A DNA stretch of 64,000 nucleotides from Mesostigma viride (taxonomy: Eukaryota; Streptophyta; Mesostigmatophyceae; Mesostigmatales; Mesostigmataceae): positions 1,688,554 to 1,752,553 of the forward strand of contig RPFO01000076.1 in the NCBI GenBank assembly GCA_009746045.1. Reading direction: 5' to 3'. This document shows positions 10,301 through 20,504 of this stretch, piece after piece (within the stretch, counting starts at the first letter, position 1; every line of letters starts with the position of its first letter). The translations under genes and the position numbers were made by a program. The notes under the pieces were generated by a model. That model did no database searches. It was not told where the DNA came from and worked only from the letters and a program-made list of their open reading frames with translations.

Positions 10301-13300
10301 GATGAAGGATGGAGGCCAGGGGAAGGGATCTCGAGGTCAATAACGACATAACCAGTGCTTGAATGGTGGACACGGCGCCATATCATAACACCACCAGCAC
10401 ATGGCATAGCACGGGCAAAGGACCTGTGTGTGGCTCTGACAGACCCCGGAACGCGCTTACCATCTGGAATTGGGCGTTGGCCAGTGGCAATGCGTCGGTC
10501 ATCAGATCGAGGTCCAGGTCGCCCACGGGGGTGGGCGCGCGCTTGCCCCCGATGATCTTGGGCGCGATGAACGACATCACCTGCGGGAGACCACACGAGG
10601 GGAATGCTCGTGGGGGGGAACACAACGGCAGGCTAGGTGTGAGGGGGGAACACAATTGCAGGAACATTCTATAGGTGTGTTTGGGGGGATATGAGGGGGA
10701 GTACGTGAAATAGAGGCAATAGGAACCTTGTATTGAAGTGGGGACAGCAAGTGCGAACAAGGGCATCACCTGTAAAATACAGGTTGGGGGGGGGGGGGGG
10801 GGGGAGAAAGGGGTTTGGGGGGAGGGGGAAGGGGGGGATAAAGGAAGATGAACTACTGGTAATAGCCGGCTGTGGGCCTCGCCTAATCCCCTCGGGTAGG
10901 TTTTTTGGTCCCTGTTTGCCACAACGGCTTTTCCCTACCAACAGTCCAGTTATAATCTGACCATTGAATATCGGCCAAGTATTCTCTCCTCTCTGGTCTA
11001 GGTTTTGCAACTTGAAGCGTGCCTGGCCAGATGAAGGAAAGCAATTCCACAATGTGAAAGAAGCCCGTCATCCTGGATGCGGCCGGGAAACGGCCATACG
11101 ACACCTCCCAAATACATCCCTGACGCCGGTCTTAATTTGCACTTGAGATGTGGGCTGGAGTTGAGCTGGGTGGCTCAGGAATGGCCGAGGTAGTACAGAT
11201 TAGTACAACGTTGAAAGTACTATCCAACCAATGGTGGTACAACATGCCAAGATCTGTAGCGGCCAACCAGCTACTAAGGATCCTAACTGTATATATTATC
11301 ATTGGTAGTATCTACGCTTGTGGCGCGGCGCCATGAGGTTGAGCGCCGGACAGGCCGTACTGTGTACGTTAAGTATCCGCAGCGCTGAGTACTTCGTTGC
11401 TGCTATGAGCTTCTAGAAGGGTCCTTAGTACAGATGTTTGACGTGGATCCGATGTACTGGATTTGCTGACGCAAATTGGTCGCTGCCTTGCGCTGACGGA
11501 TGGAAAGTGGATGCGAAAAGCATTACATGGAATTACTGCGCAAGACAGCGGTATCTAATCATCTGTCTAATGAATCACGAGCCCACAAGGTTGTTGAACT
11601 TCTGGTCAGCGTAACATAAGAGCCAATATTATTGTTGTCCATGAATAAAGAGATTATGAAATATGACCCCGATGGTAGCGTCTAAAAGCTGTGCACACGT
11701 AAGTGTGTCCAGCTTAAGTTGTATTAGGGGGGGGGGAGAAGGAGGAGGGGGGAGAGGGGGAGAGGGCGGAGGGGGGAGGAAGGAGGGGGGGAGAAAGGAA
11801 GACGAACCATCGTTGGCACACTCATAGAACGAAAATCAAGCCATGCCATGATTACTGTAGCTGCACCCAGCAGGGATGCCAAACCACCCCCTTTAGCTAC
11901 CCGTCATTCATCCTCGATATGCAACCATGGTGCAACTGCCCTGCTTAGACCTGCTTACGTGCCATTCCCCGCTTATTTCACCCCGGGTGGCTTCCATCCG
12001 GGCTCTGATGTCCCTGCAAGGGCAAACTCTGCTCCAGCCACCCTCATCTATCCAATCCCTGTGGTACCACGCCTCGTCGGCCCCTCCATCCAAAATCACA
12101 TGGCTTGTCAACCCTACTGGTCAATCATCCCCATCCCATGCCATGTGCTGCTCACCCGGTGGATGACCCCGTCCTTGATGGCGGGGGCGGACAAGGTGCC
12201 GCCGCACTCCCAGAGCACCTGGAGGAACCCCCGCAGGTAGCAGTAGTCCATGACGGCCGCTGGCGTGAGCTGAGGGAAGCTGACCACCTCCACGCCACGC
12301 GACCGCAGCTTGGCCTGGAAGCAAGTGGGGGGAGGGGAAGGAGGGAAGGGGGGGGGGCACGAATAAAGAAACGTGGAAATGTGCGCAGGGATAGGAAGAA
12401 TAAGATCAAGAGAAAACGGAACAAGAGAATTAAAAAAAAGCATGAGGCTATTACCTATGGAGTCCAGTATGGCATGCCTCCAGAGCAATGTAGCATGCAC
12501 TTCGTTAGTCCATAACCAAGGGAGTAAGGGCAGTGTATGGTCACCTTCCCCCCCTCCCCCCACCCCCCCTCCCCACCCCCCGTCCCCACCCCCCCGTCCC
12601 CACCCCCCGTCCCCACCCCCCGTCCCCACCCCCCCTCCCCACCCCCCCTCCCCACCCCCACCACCCCCACCGACCCCCCACCCCCCACCCCCCACCCCCC
12701 ACCCCCCACCCCCCTACCCCCCAACCCCCAACCCCCACCCCCCACCCTCCCACCCCCCACCCCCCACCCCCACCCCCCCCCACCCCCCACCCCCACCCCA
12801 CCACCCCGCCCGCCCGCCCGCCGCCCGCCGCCCGCCCGCCGCCCGCCCGCCCGCCCGCCCGCCCGCCCGCCCGCCCGCCCGCCCGCCCGCCCGCCCGCCC
12901 GCCCACCCACCCACCCACCTGCCCACTTGCAACCCCTGGCCCTTTCTCCCCCCTTACCAGCATGCCGGGGTCCACCCCATGCTGCGTCATGAGGATTGTG
13001 GGCGCGTGGTCCACGTCCCACACGTTGGCGTCCATCGGAAGGTGGCCCGTCTTGGACATGACGATGCGGATGGGCTGGTGGCCGCCCTCGCGGCGCGTGG
13101 TCAGGCGCGGGTCTGCCGGGGGGGTGGCAGGGGGCAAGACACAAGGCACCCAAACAGAAAGCGAAGAGTGCTATCCATGAGGTGCCTCAAAAAGTGAAAA
13201 GAATGGGAGGGGGGGGGGGGGGAATAAGAGTGGGGAAAATAAAAGTTAAGAGAGCCAAGGCATTCCATTTCGTCCGCTGCACGTTGCAGCCGCTCTACAC

Positions 13301-16300
13301 AGACATGGTCCATACCCTGCGAGGGAAAAGGACGCGCCCCCACCCAGCCAAGCAGGCCCAGCCACTCACCGTTGCGCGAAATAACCACGGTCGCGCCGAC
13401 CCACTGGTTTTGATGCCATACAGCGCCTGCGCGAGAGGCACCAGCATCGCAGCGCTAGCACCATGAAAACTACCATAGATATGATTTACACTTCTAGCAT
13501 GTTATATACTAGTCTAGTACTACTCTAAATACTATGGCACCTTGACCTATGAAATTGGAAAAAGGAGAATCCCGCGCACCACCACACAAACAATGCCGAC
13601 ACACTCATCCATCCGCTCACTGCCATGCATTGGCTTTGCAAAGGCGAGCCATCGCTACATGGGGTGTCTCCCACTCTTCATGGCTGCATGGTTTGCCCAC
13701 CAGACTGGACGCAACAAACGCGGACAGCCTTCAACAATCCAAGCTGATGACAACCACGCAGTGAGGCGGCCCACTCATGCTTGTGCACGACAGGCCAGCA
13801 GTATGGTAGCAACGCAAGCAAGAGAACCACCGTGACTGAGCCACAGGATAAACAGCGCCACAAATGTGCCATGCCACAAGGCGCTCCAGAACACCACAGC
13901 AACATGCAGTGGCTGGGGGAGAATTAAAGAATGAAAACACGCGACGCAGTCCCCATAAAGGAACTGTCAACGTCAATGAGGGAGGGCGCCCTAGCTCTCC
14001 CACTGCTAGGAGGGTCAGTCCACAGAGTCCTCTCACTGCATCAAGGTGCGGGCACAACAGCCAACCGTGGGTGCAATATGAGCTTGCATCAGCAAACACG
14101 CGACGGATGCTTCACGATCCAACTTCACAGAGGCCCCAAAGTTGCTCTAACCAAACTTGTCCCTGGAAATACGCCCACTCACTGTCGCGCCGCACAGTGT
14201 TCCCCCCCACGATGACCGCGTCTGAGCGGGCGCGCGCCTGGAACACAAGCGCGCGTGACTCGGTGCAGGAGACCCACGCCGAGTGGCCGCTGGCCGCCGC
14301 GATCTTGCCGTCGAGCGTCATCGCGTACTTGAGCACCGAGTAAGGGCGCTGCGTGGCGCACCGGTAGACCAGCGGGCGGTTCACGTCCAGGCATGCGGCC
14401 GCTGCCATCTGGCACGCGCGCAGGCGGGGCGGGCACCATGGTGGAACGGGATGGGCCAGGACCCGGCCACCACCAAAGCAAATGGAGGTAGAAGCAAATG
14501 GAGGAAGGAACAAATGGAGGTTGGGGAAGGAAGTTTATTAATTGACCACGTGACTCTATGGGAAGAGGATGATTTCGTCCAAGTATGCACCTTTCTACAT
14601 GGAACACAGCGGCTGTTTCTACTCAGTGCGTATGTGCTCGCCCCTCCATTGCTGCGCTGGCCATAACGTGCATATACCCAAGCGGCTCGCGTGCCCCTGC
14701 GCGAACCTACAGTGCAAGCGTGCCCCACACCCTTGCACGATAGCACACTTTCTACCCCTGCGGCGCGCCTGAACACGGCACTTGCCAGATCTCGAGCGTT
14801 CCCGTCCCCGTTCCGCTCACCGCCCCATTCGACGTCCCCCCGTCCTCCGTCTGGACGCCAACCACGTCCACTGCCACGCCCGCCTGTCGCAGCGCCGCCG
14901 CCGCACGGCCCCGCATGACGGGCAGTGGGTGCAGCAGGCCAATGACGACGCGCGACACGCCGCCCTGCGCGGTGGGGGCAGCAGGTACGGCACCATCCCC
15001 CCGGATACCGTTATACAAGTTGGCAGAATACCACCAAGGCTACACACAGGCTGCCTGCCATCGTCTCTGCGTACCAGCCACCAGCCACCAGCCACCAGCC
15101 ACCCGCCACCCGCCACCCGCCACCCGCCACCCCCCACCCCCGCAAATGCCACACCCCTCTGCACAGCAGCGGGTGCCTGTGATCAAAGGGCTACAGCTGC
15201 GCCACACTACACTGCCCGAATCTGCCTACGTCGAACCCTGAAGCAAAGCCCTTGGGTAGCAAACACCATAGGTTCTACTAGGATGCTAGAAACCGCATGA
15301 ATGTGAGCATACCTACCACCACCCAGCTGTCCCTGCCCGCCAACCGACGCCAGCCACTCCAATTAGACACGTAGCCAGCCCCATCCAGCCTGCCACTTGC
15401 AAGCCAAATAAGCCACCTGCCACATATTCCCATGCCCGAATATCTATGGGTTGCTCTACCCTAGCCACGTCAGGCCTGTGCTGGTCATCTCACCCATGCA
15501 TCCTTGCCTCACACACCATGTACTATATACCTATCACTAGTAGTATGTAGTAAACATATACATAACAGTAGATGTACCATACCACGTGCAGATGACCCAG
15601 CGCAGGACCCTTGCCTTGCTACTGTAAAACGGTCAACCAAACCGCCCCTGCCACACTGCAAGTGCGCGCCAAGAGCTTCGCCAGAAATAGCCAACTCCTA
15701 CTTTGCCGGTACCTTCTAAGTTGTCACGAGCGCCTACTCAATGATGCCAGGAGGAGTACCGTGATTGCCGGTGCACATTCCATCATCATCCATGACAGTG
15801 CCCTGACGCTGTGACAGACACGCCCATCCTCAAACAAATGTCATGCATGCAACCCTCACCTGCACGAGCGCTTCTACTGCCGCCAGCTCCCCCGTGCCGT
15901 GTGCCGGCTCCAGGTTGAGGAACGCGGTCGCCCCCCGCGCGCGCTCCCCCGCCATCCGCACCGCCAGCTCCTCGGCAGTCGGTGTGCCCTGCGCAAACCA
16001 GCGGCCCTCGCCCACGATCATGTCCCAGGGACCCTCGCCCCAGCTGTCCATGTCCACCAGGCGCAAGGGCTCCGCCATCGCGTCCGCAACCCAGGGGGCG
16101 CGGCCCCTGCCGCCCCTGATTTGCGGCCCCGCCCAGCCCTCACACGGCGCCACTCCCAGGACTGTCCCGCGTTGGGCGTGGGACGGCGCAGCGATGGTGC
16201 TGGCGTCGTGCTCCGCGGTCACGCGCGCCAGCACACAGCCAAAGTTTGGGTGCGGCGCGGACAGGCCCACGGAGCTGTCGGCGATGCGTGCGGCACGCAG

Positions 16301-18864
16301 TAGCAGCTCGCGCTCCACGTCTGTTGTGTAGGGGGAGGGAAGATGGTGTACCGTGCAAAGTGTTGGGTGCACCGAGCAAAGTGCAGGATGAGGGGGGTTG
16401 TGTCCGGTCATGGGTGAAGGGTTAAGGATGTCAAGGAGGGTTAGGGATGTGTCCATGTTTAAGGATGAAGTTATGGCATAGGGTAAAGAAGCCAGGGTTG
16501 TGTGCACAGTATAAGGAAACAGGATGTAGGGTGCAAACCTGTCTTCCTTGCCAGGGTGACGTTAGGGTGATGGAGTTAGAGTTGTGGGCATGAGGGGTGG
16601 GGGAGGAAAGGGGGGAGGGGAAGGTGCGAGGGAGGGAGAGGCAGGGAGGGGGAGGGGGTTAAGGGATGATTGCGTTAGTAAGGAGTGGTAAACAGCGAGT
16701 TGAGATGCATGGGATGAAAATAACGAATAAGGAGGTGGGAGGAGAAAGAAGTGATAGGCAGCCGGCGTGGGAGAGGAGGGGGGAAGAAGAGAAGAGGGGA
16801 GAAGGGGGAGAAGGGGGAGAAGGGGGAGAAGGGGAGAAGGGGGAGAAGGGGGAGAAGGGGAGAAGGGGGAGAAGGGGAGAAGGGGAGAAGGGGGAGAAGG
16901 GGAGAAGGGGAGAAGGGGGAGAAGGGGGAGAAGGGGGAGAAGGGGAGAAGGGGGAGAAGGGGGAGAAGGGGGAGAAGGGGGAGAAGGGGGAGAAGGGGGA
17001 GAAGGGGGAGAAGGGGGAGAAGGGGGAGAAGGGGAGAAGGGGGAGAAGGGGGAGAAGGGGAGAAGGGGAGAAGGGGGAGAAGGGGGAGAAGGGGGAGAAG
17101 GGGAGAAGGGGGAGAAGGGGGAGAAGGGGGAGAAGGGGGAGAAGGGGGAGAAGGGGGAGAAGGGGAGAAGGGGGAGAAGGGGAGAAGGGGGAGAAGGGGA
17201 GAAGGGGAGAAGGGGAGAAGGGGGAGAAGGGGGAGAAGGGGAGAAGGGGGAGAAGGGGGAGAAGGGGAGAAGGGGGAGAAGGGGAGAAGGGGAGAAGGGG
17301 AGAAGGGGGAGAAGGGGAGAAGGGGAGAAGGGGAGAAGGGGAGAAGGGGGAGAAGGGGGAGAAGGGGAGAAGGGGAGAAGGGGGAGAAGGGGGAGAAGGG
17401 GGAGAAGGGGAGAAGGGGGAGAAGGGGAGAAGGGGGAGAAGGGGGAGAAGGGGGAGAAGGGGAGAAGGGGGAGAAGGGGGAGAAGGGGAGAAGGGGGAGA
17501 AGGGGGAGAAGGGGGAGAAGGGGGAGAAGGGGGAGAAGGGGGAGAAGGGGGAGAAGGGGGAGAAGGGGGAGAAGGGGGAGAAGGGGGAGAAGGGGGAGAA
17601 GGGGGAGAAGGGGGAGAAGGGGGAGAAGGGGGAGAAGGGGGAGAAGGGGGAGAAGGGGGAGAATACAAGGAGGGGTGAGAGGGACTACAGGGGACAGAGT
17701 GCTAAATTGTCCAAGGGGTGGCGGCCGAACATCAGATACAGCCAAGTGGCAGCCGTGCGCACAGCCTGTATGGAACAAGCACAGCCTGTAATGAGAGAAA
17801 GAAAGCCACACGGAGAAGAATTGCCAGGTCTTCAGCTGACATGGCGGCCGCCTTACAACAACTAATAGGCAGAGCAGAGGTAGGCTACTGCTGGCAAGTT
17901 GCAAAACTGCTTCCTCTGTCCACCGCGCGGTGGCGGCAAGCACACGACCAACGCAAGCTGAGAATCCTGACAAAGCAACACCGTACAAGCCAAAGCAACC
18001 AGCGCGCTGCCCCATCGCTGCCTCTAAATGCCACTTCGAAAGGCTGGTTGCAATGATGCAAACAAACAGGCCCCAGACATAGGTAATATGGACATAACTG
18101 ATTGGGACAACACCATGCTTGGTGGGGAAGCACGGGACCAAACAGTGACCAACCAAGACTGAAAAGCCTGGCAGGTGGGAAGTCCAAATGACATTGTAGG
18201 CCACGTGCTAACCAAGGTCTATTCTTCTCAACCCTTGCATCACAGGCCAGAGCCCGGTGCCTAAGCGTCCAGACAGCTTCTGGGCCAGTCTTCAGCACAC
18301 AAAGCTAGCCAACCAGAGCCTTTGGCATGTGCTAAGCGGAGAAGCGAAACACCTGAATGCTTTACCTGGATAGCCTATCCACGTGTCCTGTTTGTTAAAA
18401 GAACACAGTGTGTACGTTACTAAATCACAAGGCCACTTCTTTAAGCACTAATGCGTGACCCCACCTGTCAAGTCCCTCTTGCTCTGGCCACCAGATGAGG
18501 CAGCAGTGTTCCCAGCAGCTGTGCAGGATATCATGGCAGGGTGCCCGATACATCTGCCTGTCATCCGAGCCAATAGGAGGTCGCCCACGGGATCACCAGC
18601 GACCCACTGGCCTGCCGCCATTGCTGATATTGAACAGTACTGGCAGTGCCCGCGCGTTCCCAATCCCGGGGCGGCGGCCTTTACAGCGGACGGTCTAATC
18701 GAGCCCTGATCAGCAACAGCGGCGCGCATGGGAAGCGAAACCGGACTTGGTGAAATGCTTTCTCGTGGCGCGTACCAGGCTGGGAATAGACGAGAGCCCG
18801 TCGCGACAGGAGAGAAGCATGGCAGTGCTGCTGTCGCGGTGCTCCCGCTGGGCACTGACAACAT
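3793..18864 (-). CDS. PYRR: PYRR: pyrimidine reductase fused to COG3236 N-glycosidase (spliced)
   Basis: Model, minus strand, exons 1-11: 18864-18465, 16320-15860, 14964-14821, 14408-14183, 13112-12958, 12314-12156, 10580-10461, 10117-9966, 6197-5831, 5024-4899, 4347-3793; 954 codons, all GT-AG, phases consistent at every junction. Residues about 134-300 are a RibD deaminase-like fold that lacks the zinc ligands, 336-600 the reductase ([39 protein letters not shown]), and 660-930 the COG3236 domain. By family knowledge the reductase reduces 5-amino-6-ribosylamino-uracil phosphate with NADPH in riboflavin synthesis, and the COG3236 part removes reactive early intermediates; plant homologues are plastidial. 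It is longer than plant PYRR (about 600 residues) because of low-complexity linkers and the N terminus. Exon 1 is the least certain part. Confidence 0.88.
4899..5024 (-). CDS. PYRR: PYRR exon 10 (COG3236 domain)
   Basis: Forty-two codons in phase 0 from TTGCAG|GCGCAC to [30 protein letters not shown] and MYPKL match the helical middle of COG3236/YbiA proteins. Confidence 0.92.
5831..6197 (-). CDS. PYRR: PYRR exon 9 (linker and start of COG3236 domain)
   Basis: Acceptor CCTGCAG|GTGCCT supplies the one base that completes exon 8's codon; donor TACCAG|GTGTGC. The first half is a low-complexity Gly/Ala/Thr/Ser linker. The second half starts the YbiA-like fold: [20 protein letters not shown] and [11 protein letters not shown], the latter finishing at the position where homologues continue AHKF, which is how exon 10 begins. 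A closer acceptor (GTCAG, 11 bp downstream) would break the frame. Confidence 0.9.
6421..7773. repeat. 30-bp minisatellite array 1 (PYRR intron 8)
   Basis: About 45 tandem copies of a 30-bp unit, consensus CCTAGCCTGCCCAAACATCC then TTGCCTGGTG. Because 30 is divisible by three, long ORFs appear on both strands (Pro-Cys-Leu-Val-Pro or Arg-Gln-Gly-Cys-Leu repeats). These are composition artefacts: the array lies inside an intron and one 29-bp unit near 7350 breaks phase. Confidence 0.97.
7774..7906 (-). repeat. SINE-like module remnant between minisatellite arrays
   Basis: On the minus strand it contains GTCAGTGCTCCGTGGTCCCC, an AACGGGGACACGAG arm and a short TTAA, matching the tail module of the element at 1012-1162, and farther upstream TTTAGACTAG, resembling its head. 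The microsatellite core is absent. It adjoins the hairpin at 7907. Confidence 0.5.
7907..8121. repeat. 215-bp near-perfect hairpin
   Basis: Two 104-nt arms (7907-8010 and 8018-8121) are reverse complements with about 6 mismatches and a 7-nt loop TTGTCCT. The outer end is CTCGAGCTAATCTTGCACGC. It sits exactly between the two 30-bp arrays, so it probably inserted into one original array. No flanking duplication can be defined in the repeats. It may be a foldback MITE; transcribed with the intron, it would form a long double-stranded stem. Confidence 0.9.
8122..8922. repeat. 30-bp minisatellite array 2 (PYRR intron 8)
   Basis: About 26 more copies of the same 30-bp unit as array 1, in the same orientation, with characteristic variants (GCCCGGTG, GGTACC, CATACATCC) recurring at intervals. 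This suggests higher-order duplication of blocks. Confidence 0.96.
9331..9938. repeat. 20-bp minisatellite (PYRR intron 8)
   Basis: About 30 copies of a 20-bp unit, GCACACCCGCCCATGCTCCA, alternating with a CAACA variant, so a 40-bp dimer recurs. Long Pro/His/Ala and Cys/Trp/Gly ORFs through it are artefacts of the repeat. Confidence 0.95.
9966..10117 (-). CDS. PYRR: PYRR exon 8 (end of reductase domain)
   Basis: From GCGCAG|GCCGGT to TGCACG|GTGCGT, leaving phase 2. [14 protein letters not shown] matches the last strand of the reductase (typically GxDxLVxGxL). The remainder is a linker rich in Ala and Glu. The donor lies 27 bp from the 20-bp minisatellite that opens intron 8. Confidence 0.8.
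10461..10580 (-). CDS. PYRR: PYRR exon 7
   Basis: Forty codons in phase 0, from CCGCAG|GTGATG to CAGATG|GTAAGC. It contains [19 protein letters not shown], the conserved C-terminal NADPH-site strand of the reductase. Confidence 0.93.
10581..12155. other. PYRR intron 6
   Basis: A 1.6-kb intron on the minus strand. It holds a poly(G) run at about 10786-10804 and purine-rich GGGGGAGAAGGAGG stretches at 10805-10845 and 11727-11800. I see no gene inside it. Confidence 0.7.
12156..12314 (-). CDS. PYRR: PYRR exon 6
   Basis: Fifty-three codons in phase 0, from CTTCCAG|GCCAAG to CACCGG|GTGAGC. It contains [11 protein letters not shown] and [16 protein letters not shown]; the WECGGTL glycine turn is a strong RibD-reductase signature. 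Confidence 0.93.
12541..12920. repeat. C-rich compound microsatellite (PYRR intron 5)
   Basis: Successive blocks of (CCCCCAC)n-type repeats, then (CCCG)n from about 12806, then (CCCA)n to about 12920. On the transcribed strand this is a G-run array about 40 bp past the exon 5 donor and could form G-quadruplexes. Pro-rich and Gly-rich ORFs across it are artefacts. Confidence 0.95.
12958..13112 (-). CDS. PYRR: PYRR exon 5
   Basis: Begins two bases into a codon after CGGCAG|AC and restores RRDNPRLTTR across the junction, the expected reductase motif. It continues with [13 protein letters not shown] and [12 protein letters not shown] and ends GGCATGCTG|GTAAGG. The C-rich array of intron 5 starts about 40 bp past this donor. 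Confidence 0.9.
14183..14408 (-). CDS. PYRR: PYRR exon 4 (reductase core)
   Basis: Acceptor GTGCCAG|ATGGCAGC, donor GACA|GTGAGT (phase 1). It encodes [28 protein letters not shown] and [15 protein letters not shown], the substrate- and NADPH-binding motifs of RibD/PYRR reductases, all intact. Confidence 0.95.
14821..14964 (-). CDS. PYRR: PYRR exon 3
   Basis: Forty-eight codons, phase 0 at both ends; acceptor GCGCAG|GGCGGC, donor GGGGCG|GTGAGC. It carries the end of the deaminase-like fold: [12 protein letters not shown] followed by [18 protein letters not shown], matching the RVVIGxxDPxP...LRxAGI signature of RibD proteins. Confidence 0.9.
14965..15859. other. PYRR intron 2
   Basis: An 895-bp intron. 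It carries a short CCACCAGC/CCACCCGC tandem repeat at about 15075-15135 and otherwise nothing recognised. Confidence 0.6.
15860..16320 (-). CDS. PYRR: PYRR exon 2 (deaminase-like domain)
   Basis: The acceptor is ACAACAG|AC and the donor GTGCAG|GTGAGG. It encodes 153 complete codons with the RibD-type opening [11 protein letters not shown], the [12 protein letters not shown] motif and the end [15 protein letters not shown]. In catalytic RibD deaminases these positions carry HAE and PCxHxGxxPPC zinc-binding motifs; here they read TAEE and PAHGTGE, so this domain should not bind zinc. That is typical of plant PYRR, where a separate PYRD protein does the deamination. An internal insert of about 80 residues ([10 protein letters not shown] to WGEGPWDM) is not part of the standard fold. 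Confidence 0.9.
16791..17663. repeat. Purine-tract array GGGGGAGAA(G) (PYRR intron 1)
   Basis: Nearly 0.9 kb of G(4-5)AGAAG units of 8 and 9 bases with no pyrimidine on the plus strand. All three frames stay open, giving long Glu/Gly/Arg and Pro/Ser/Leu ORFs that are artefacts. Homopurine tracts of this length can form triplexes; here the pyrimidine strand is in the PYRR transcript, where it could mimic polypyrimidine tracts upstream of exon 2. Confidence 0.96.
18465..18864 (-). CDS. PYRR: PYRR exon 1 (candidate transit peptide)
   Basis: Proposed first exon, from an ATG at 18864 to the donor ACAG|GTGGGG. It encodes 133 residues rich in Ser, Ala, Pro and Arg with few acids, starting [14 protein letters not shown], as expected of a chloroplast transit peptide. 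It ends in phase 1, and exon 2 begins with two leading bases, so the join is in frame and gives Asp before VERELLL. The GTGGGG donor is weak, and an in-frame Met exists 13 codons upstream. Another exon 1 farther upstream cannot be excluded. Confidence 0.5.
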
Positions 18865-19882
18865 CACGTTAACACTAACAACATGCACCGTTGGATGGTG
18901 CATTGATGCCTATCGATGTTCCAGAATAATCACAAACCGGGAACCTGATACAGCAAGTGAATTATCGAGAAAATGTGCTGGTCCCCTAGCGTCCCTCCCC
19001 TCTGGTAAGGCAGCCGGCTGCCAGCCACTGCGAGCTAGCCTCGCACACCGGCTGGACAAAACACCACATCAGCTATTCCGGTGTGGCTCAACAGCAGCCC
19101 TCACCAAAACTGTGGGAGACGCTCACACGTGAAGCTGCCGTTCTGTATCCTTTAGCCATTTCTGCTACAAAACGCATGCAGTGCACAATTTCAGGCAGCC
19201 ATGTGACGCGCTGTTGACTGTTCTAGACTGTATGTACCGGGGACAACACAGCGGCAGAAAACTTATCTCTAACAGCAAAAATTCTGCACAAGGAGTTGCC
19301 GCGGTCACCTCCCCGAGTCACCGAGAGTCTACAACAGCGAGATTTCAGACGAATGAACAGAACGATGGCAGTTGGGCAAGATGTCGGCCCACCCGGAAAG
19401 TCGGTGTGGTGTGGCAGTCCTGTGGCTCTGGCAACTACACCCTCCGCATTGGAAGTTTGTTATTATGGGTCAATTTTTGCCGTATTTGCATTACGAATAA
19501 CCCTGGATTGTTTGTTGGGGAGCCAGTTAGAGTCCCGGGTTTTTATTATTTAATTAAAACCTTTTGTTTGTTTGTTTGTCCTACAGCCGTTCAAGGCACA
19601 TGGGTACTTATTTAATTAATAAATTTCTTTTGTTTGTTTGGTAGATATCGTACACGCCGTCCCCAATTCGGCCGGCAATCCGGCCCGGCGGCCCCCCTTC
19701 GGCGGCCATAGGCTAGAGTCAGTGGAGGTCAGTGATACCCAGAGCCCACATGAGTTAATTAATTAATTTTGTTTGTTTGTTTGTTGAGTCCAGTCCTCAG
19801 CCCCCGGAGTTAATTAATTAATTTTCTTTTGTTTTTTTATGGTTTTCAGCCAGAACATTTTCCAGAAGCTAATTATTTAGTT
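18865..19882. other. Region upstream of PYRR, with TTAATTAA/GTTTGTTT modules
   Basis: The PYRR promoter should lie just above 18864, but no TATA box is obvious. At about 19545-19850 the motif TTAATTAATTAATTTTGTTTG occurs four times in variant form between unrelated GC-rich pieces, resembling piled-up ends of short insertions. No gene is recognised. Confidence 0.4.
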
Positions 19883-20504
19883 AACAAGAACGGGGGCTTC
19901 GCCCCCGGGCCCCCGGTAGTAACCAATATTGTGCCTGTCCGGCGTTTGTGGCCGGTCTCCGGCCGGACACGTCACCTACTCTACTACAACCGTCTACGGA
20001 ACGTGTGCACATTTAGGGCCCACTGAACGCGAGCAAATATTCCAGTCCGGGCGACCAACTGGAGTGAAAATCTGTGAAAATCGTACGCTAGTTCCCGGCC
20101 AATCGGAGATTCTGGAGACATTTGCCCTTCCCATTGCGCTACGGAGATGTGCGACTGAGGCCGTAAGCATTTGTAACCGTTGGGGTAACACAGCGAACAC
20201 GTCTTGCACTTTGTTCACTGTGCGATGTTCAGACGGAGGTACGTGTAAATTACGTATGCGTATATCATTGCTTGTGCGTTAGGTTTAGTTGTGACATTTA
20301 TTGAGCGTTACGGAAGCATTTATATTTCATTGGTAAGGCAGGGAGGACCATGAGCGCGACATTAATCTATTCATCCATTAATTTATCACAACCGGTTATA
20401 CCGTAGGACAATTTACAGTAAAGTTGGTCGCCCGGAGTGGAAGCAATATATGCATTCATTGAGAATATTAGAGGCGGGTGAGAATGGCATGCAACATAGG
20501 GAAA

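Noticed and set aside
16562-18204. Glu-Gly-Arg and Pro-Ser-Leu ORFs of 300-500 codons
   Set aside because: The purine array has no stop codons in any frame; length alone is not evidence of coding.
17885-18298. Alternative PYRR exon 1
   Set aside because: This minus-strand ORF lacks transit-peptide character and I found no donor in phase with exon 2; 18864-18465 fits better.
19929-20282. 117-residue ORF duplicated exactly at 24452-24805
   Set aside because: Identity merely reflects the recent tandem duplication; it starts with GTG in a hairpin-rich region and has no recognisable motif.
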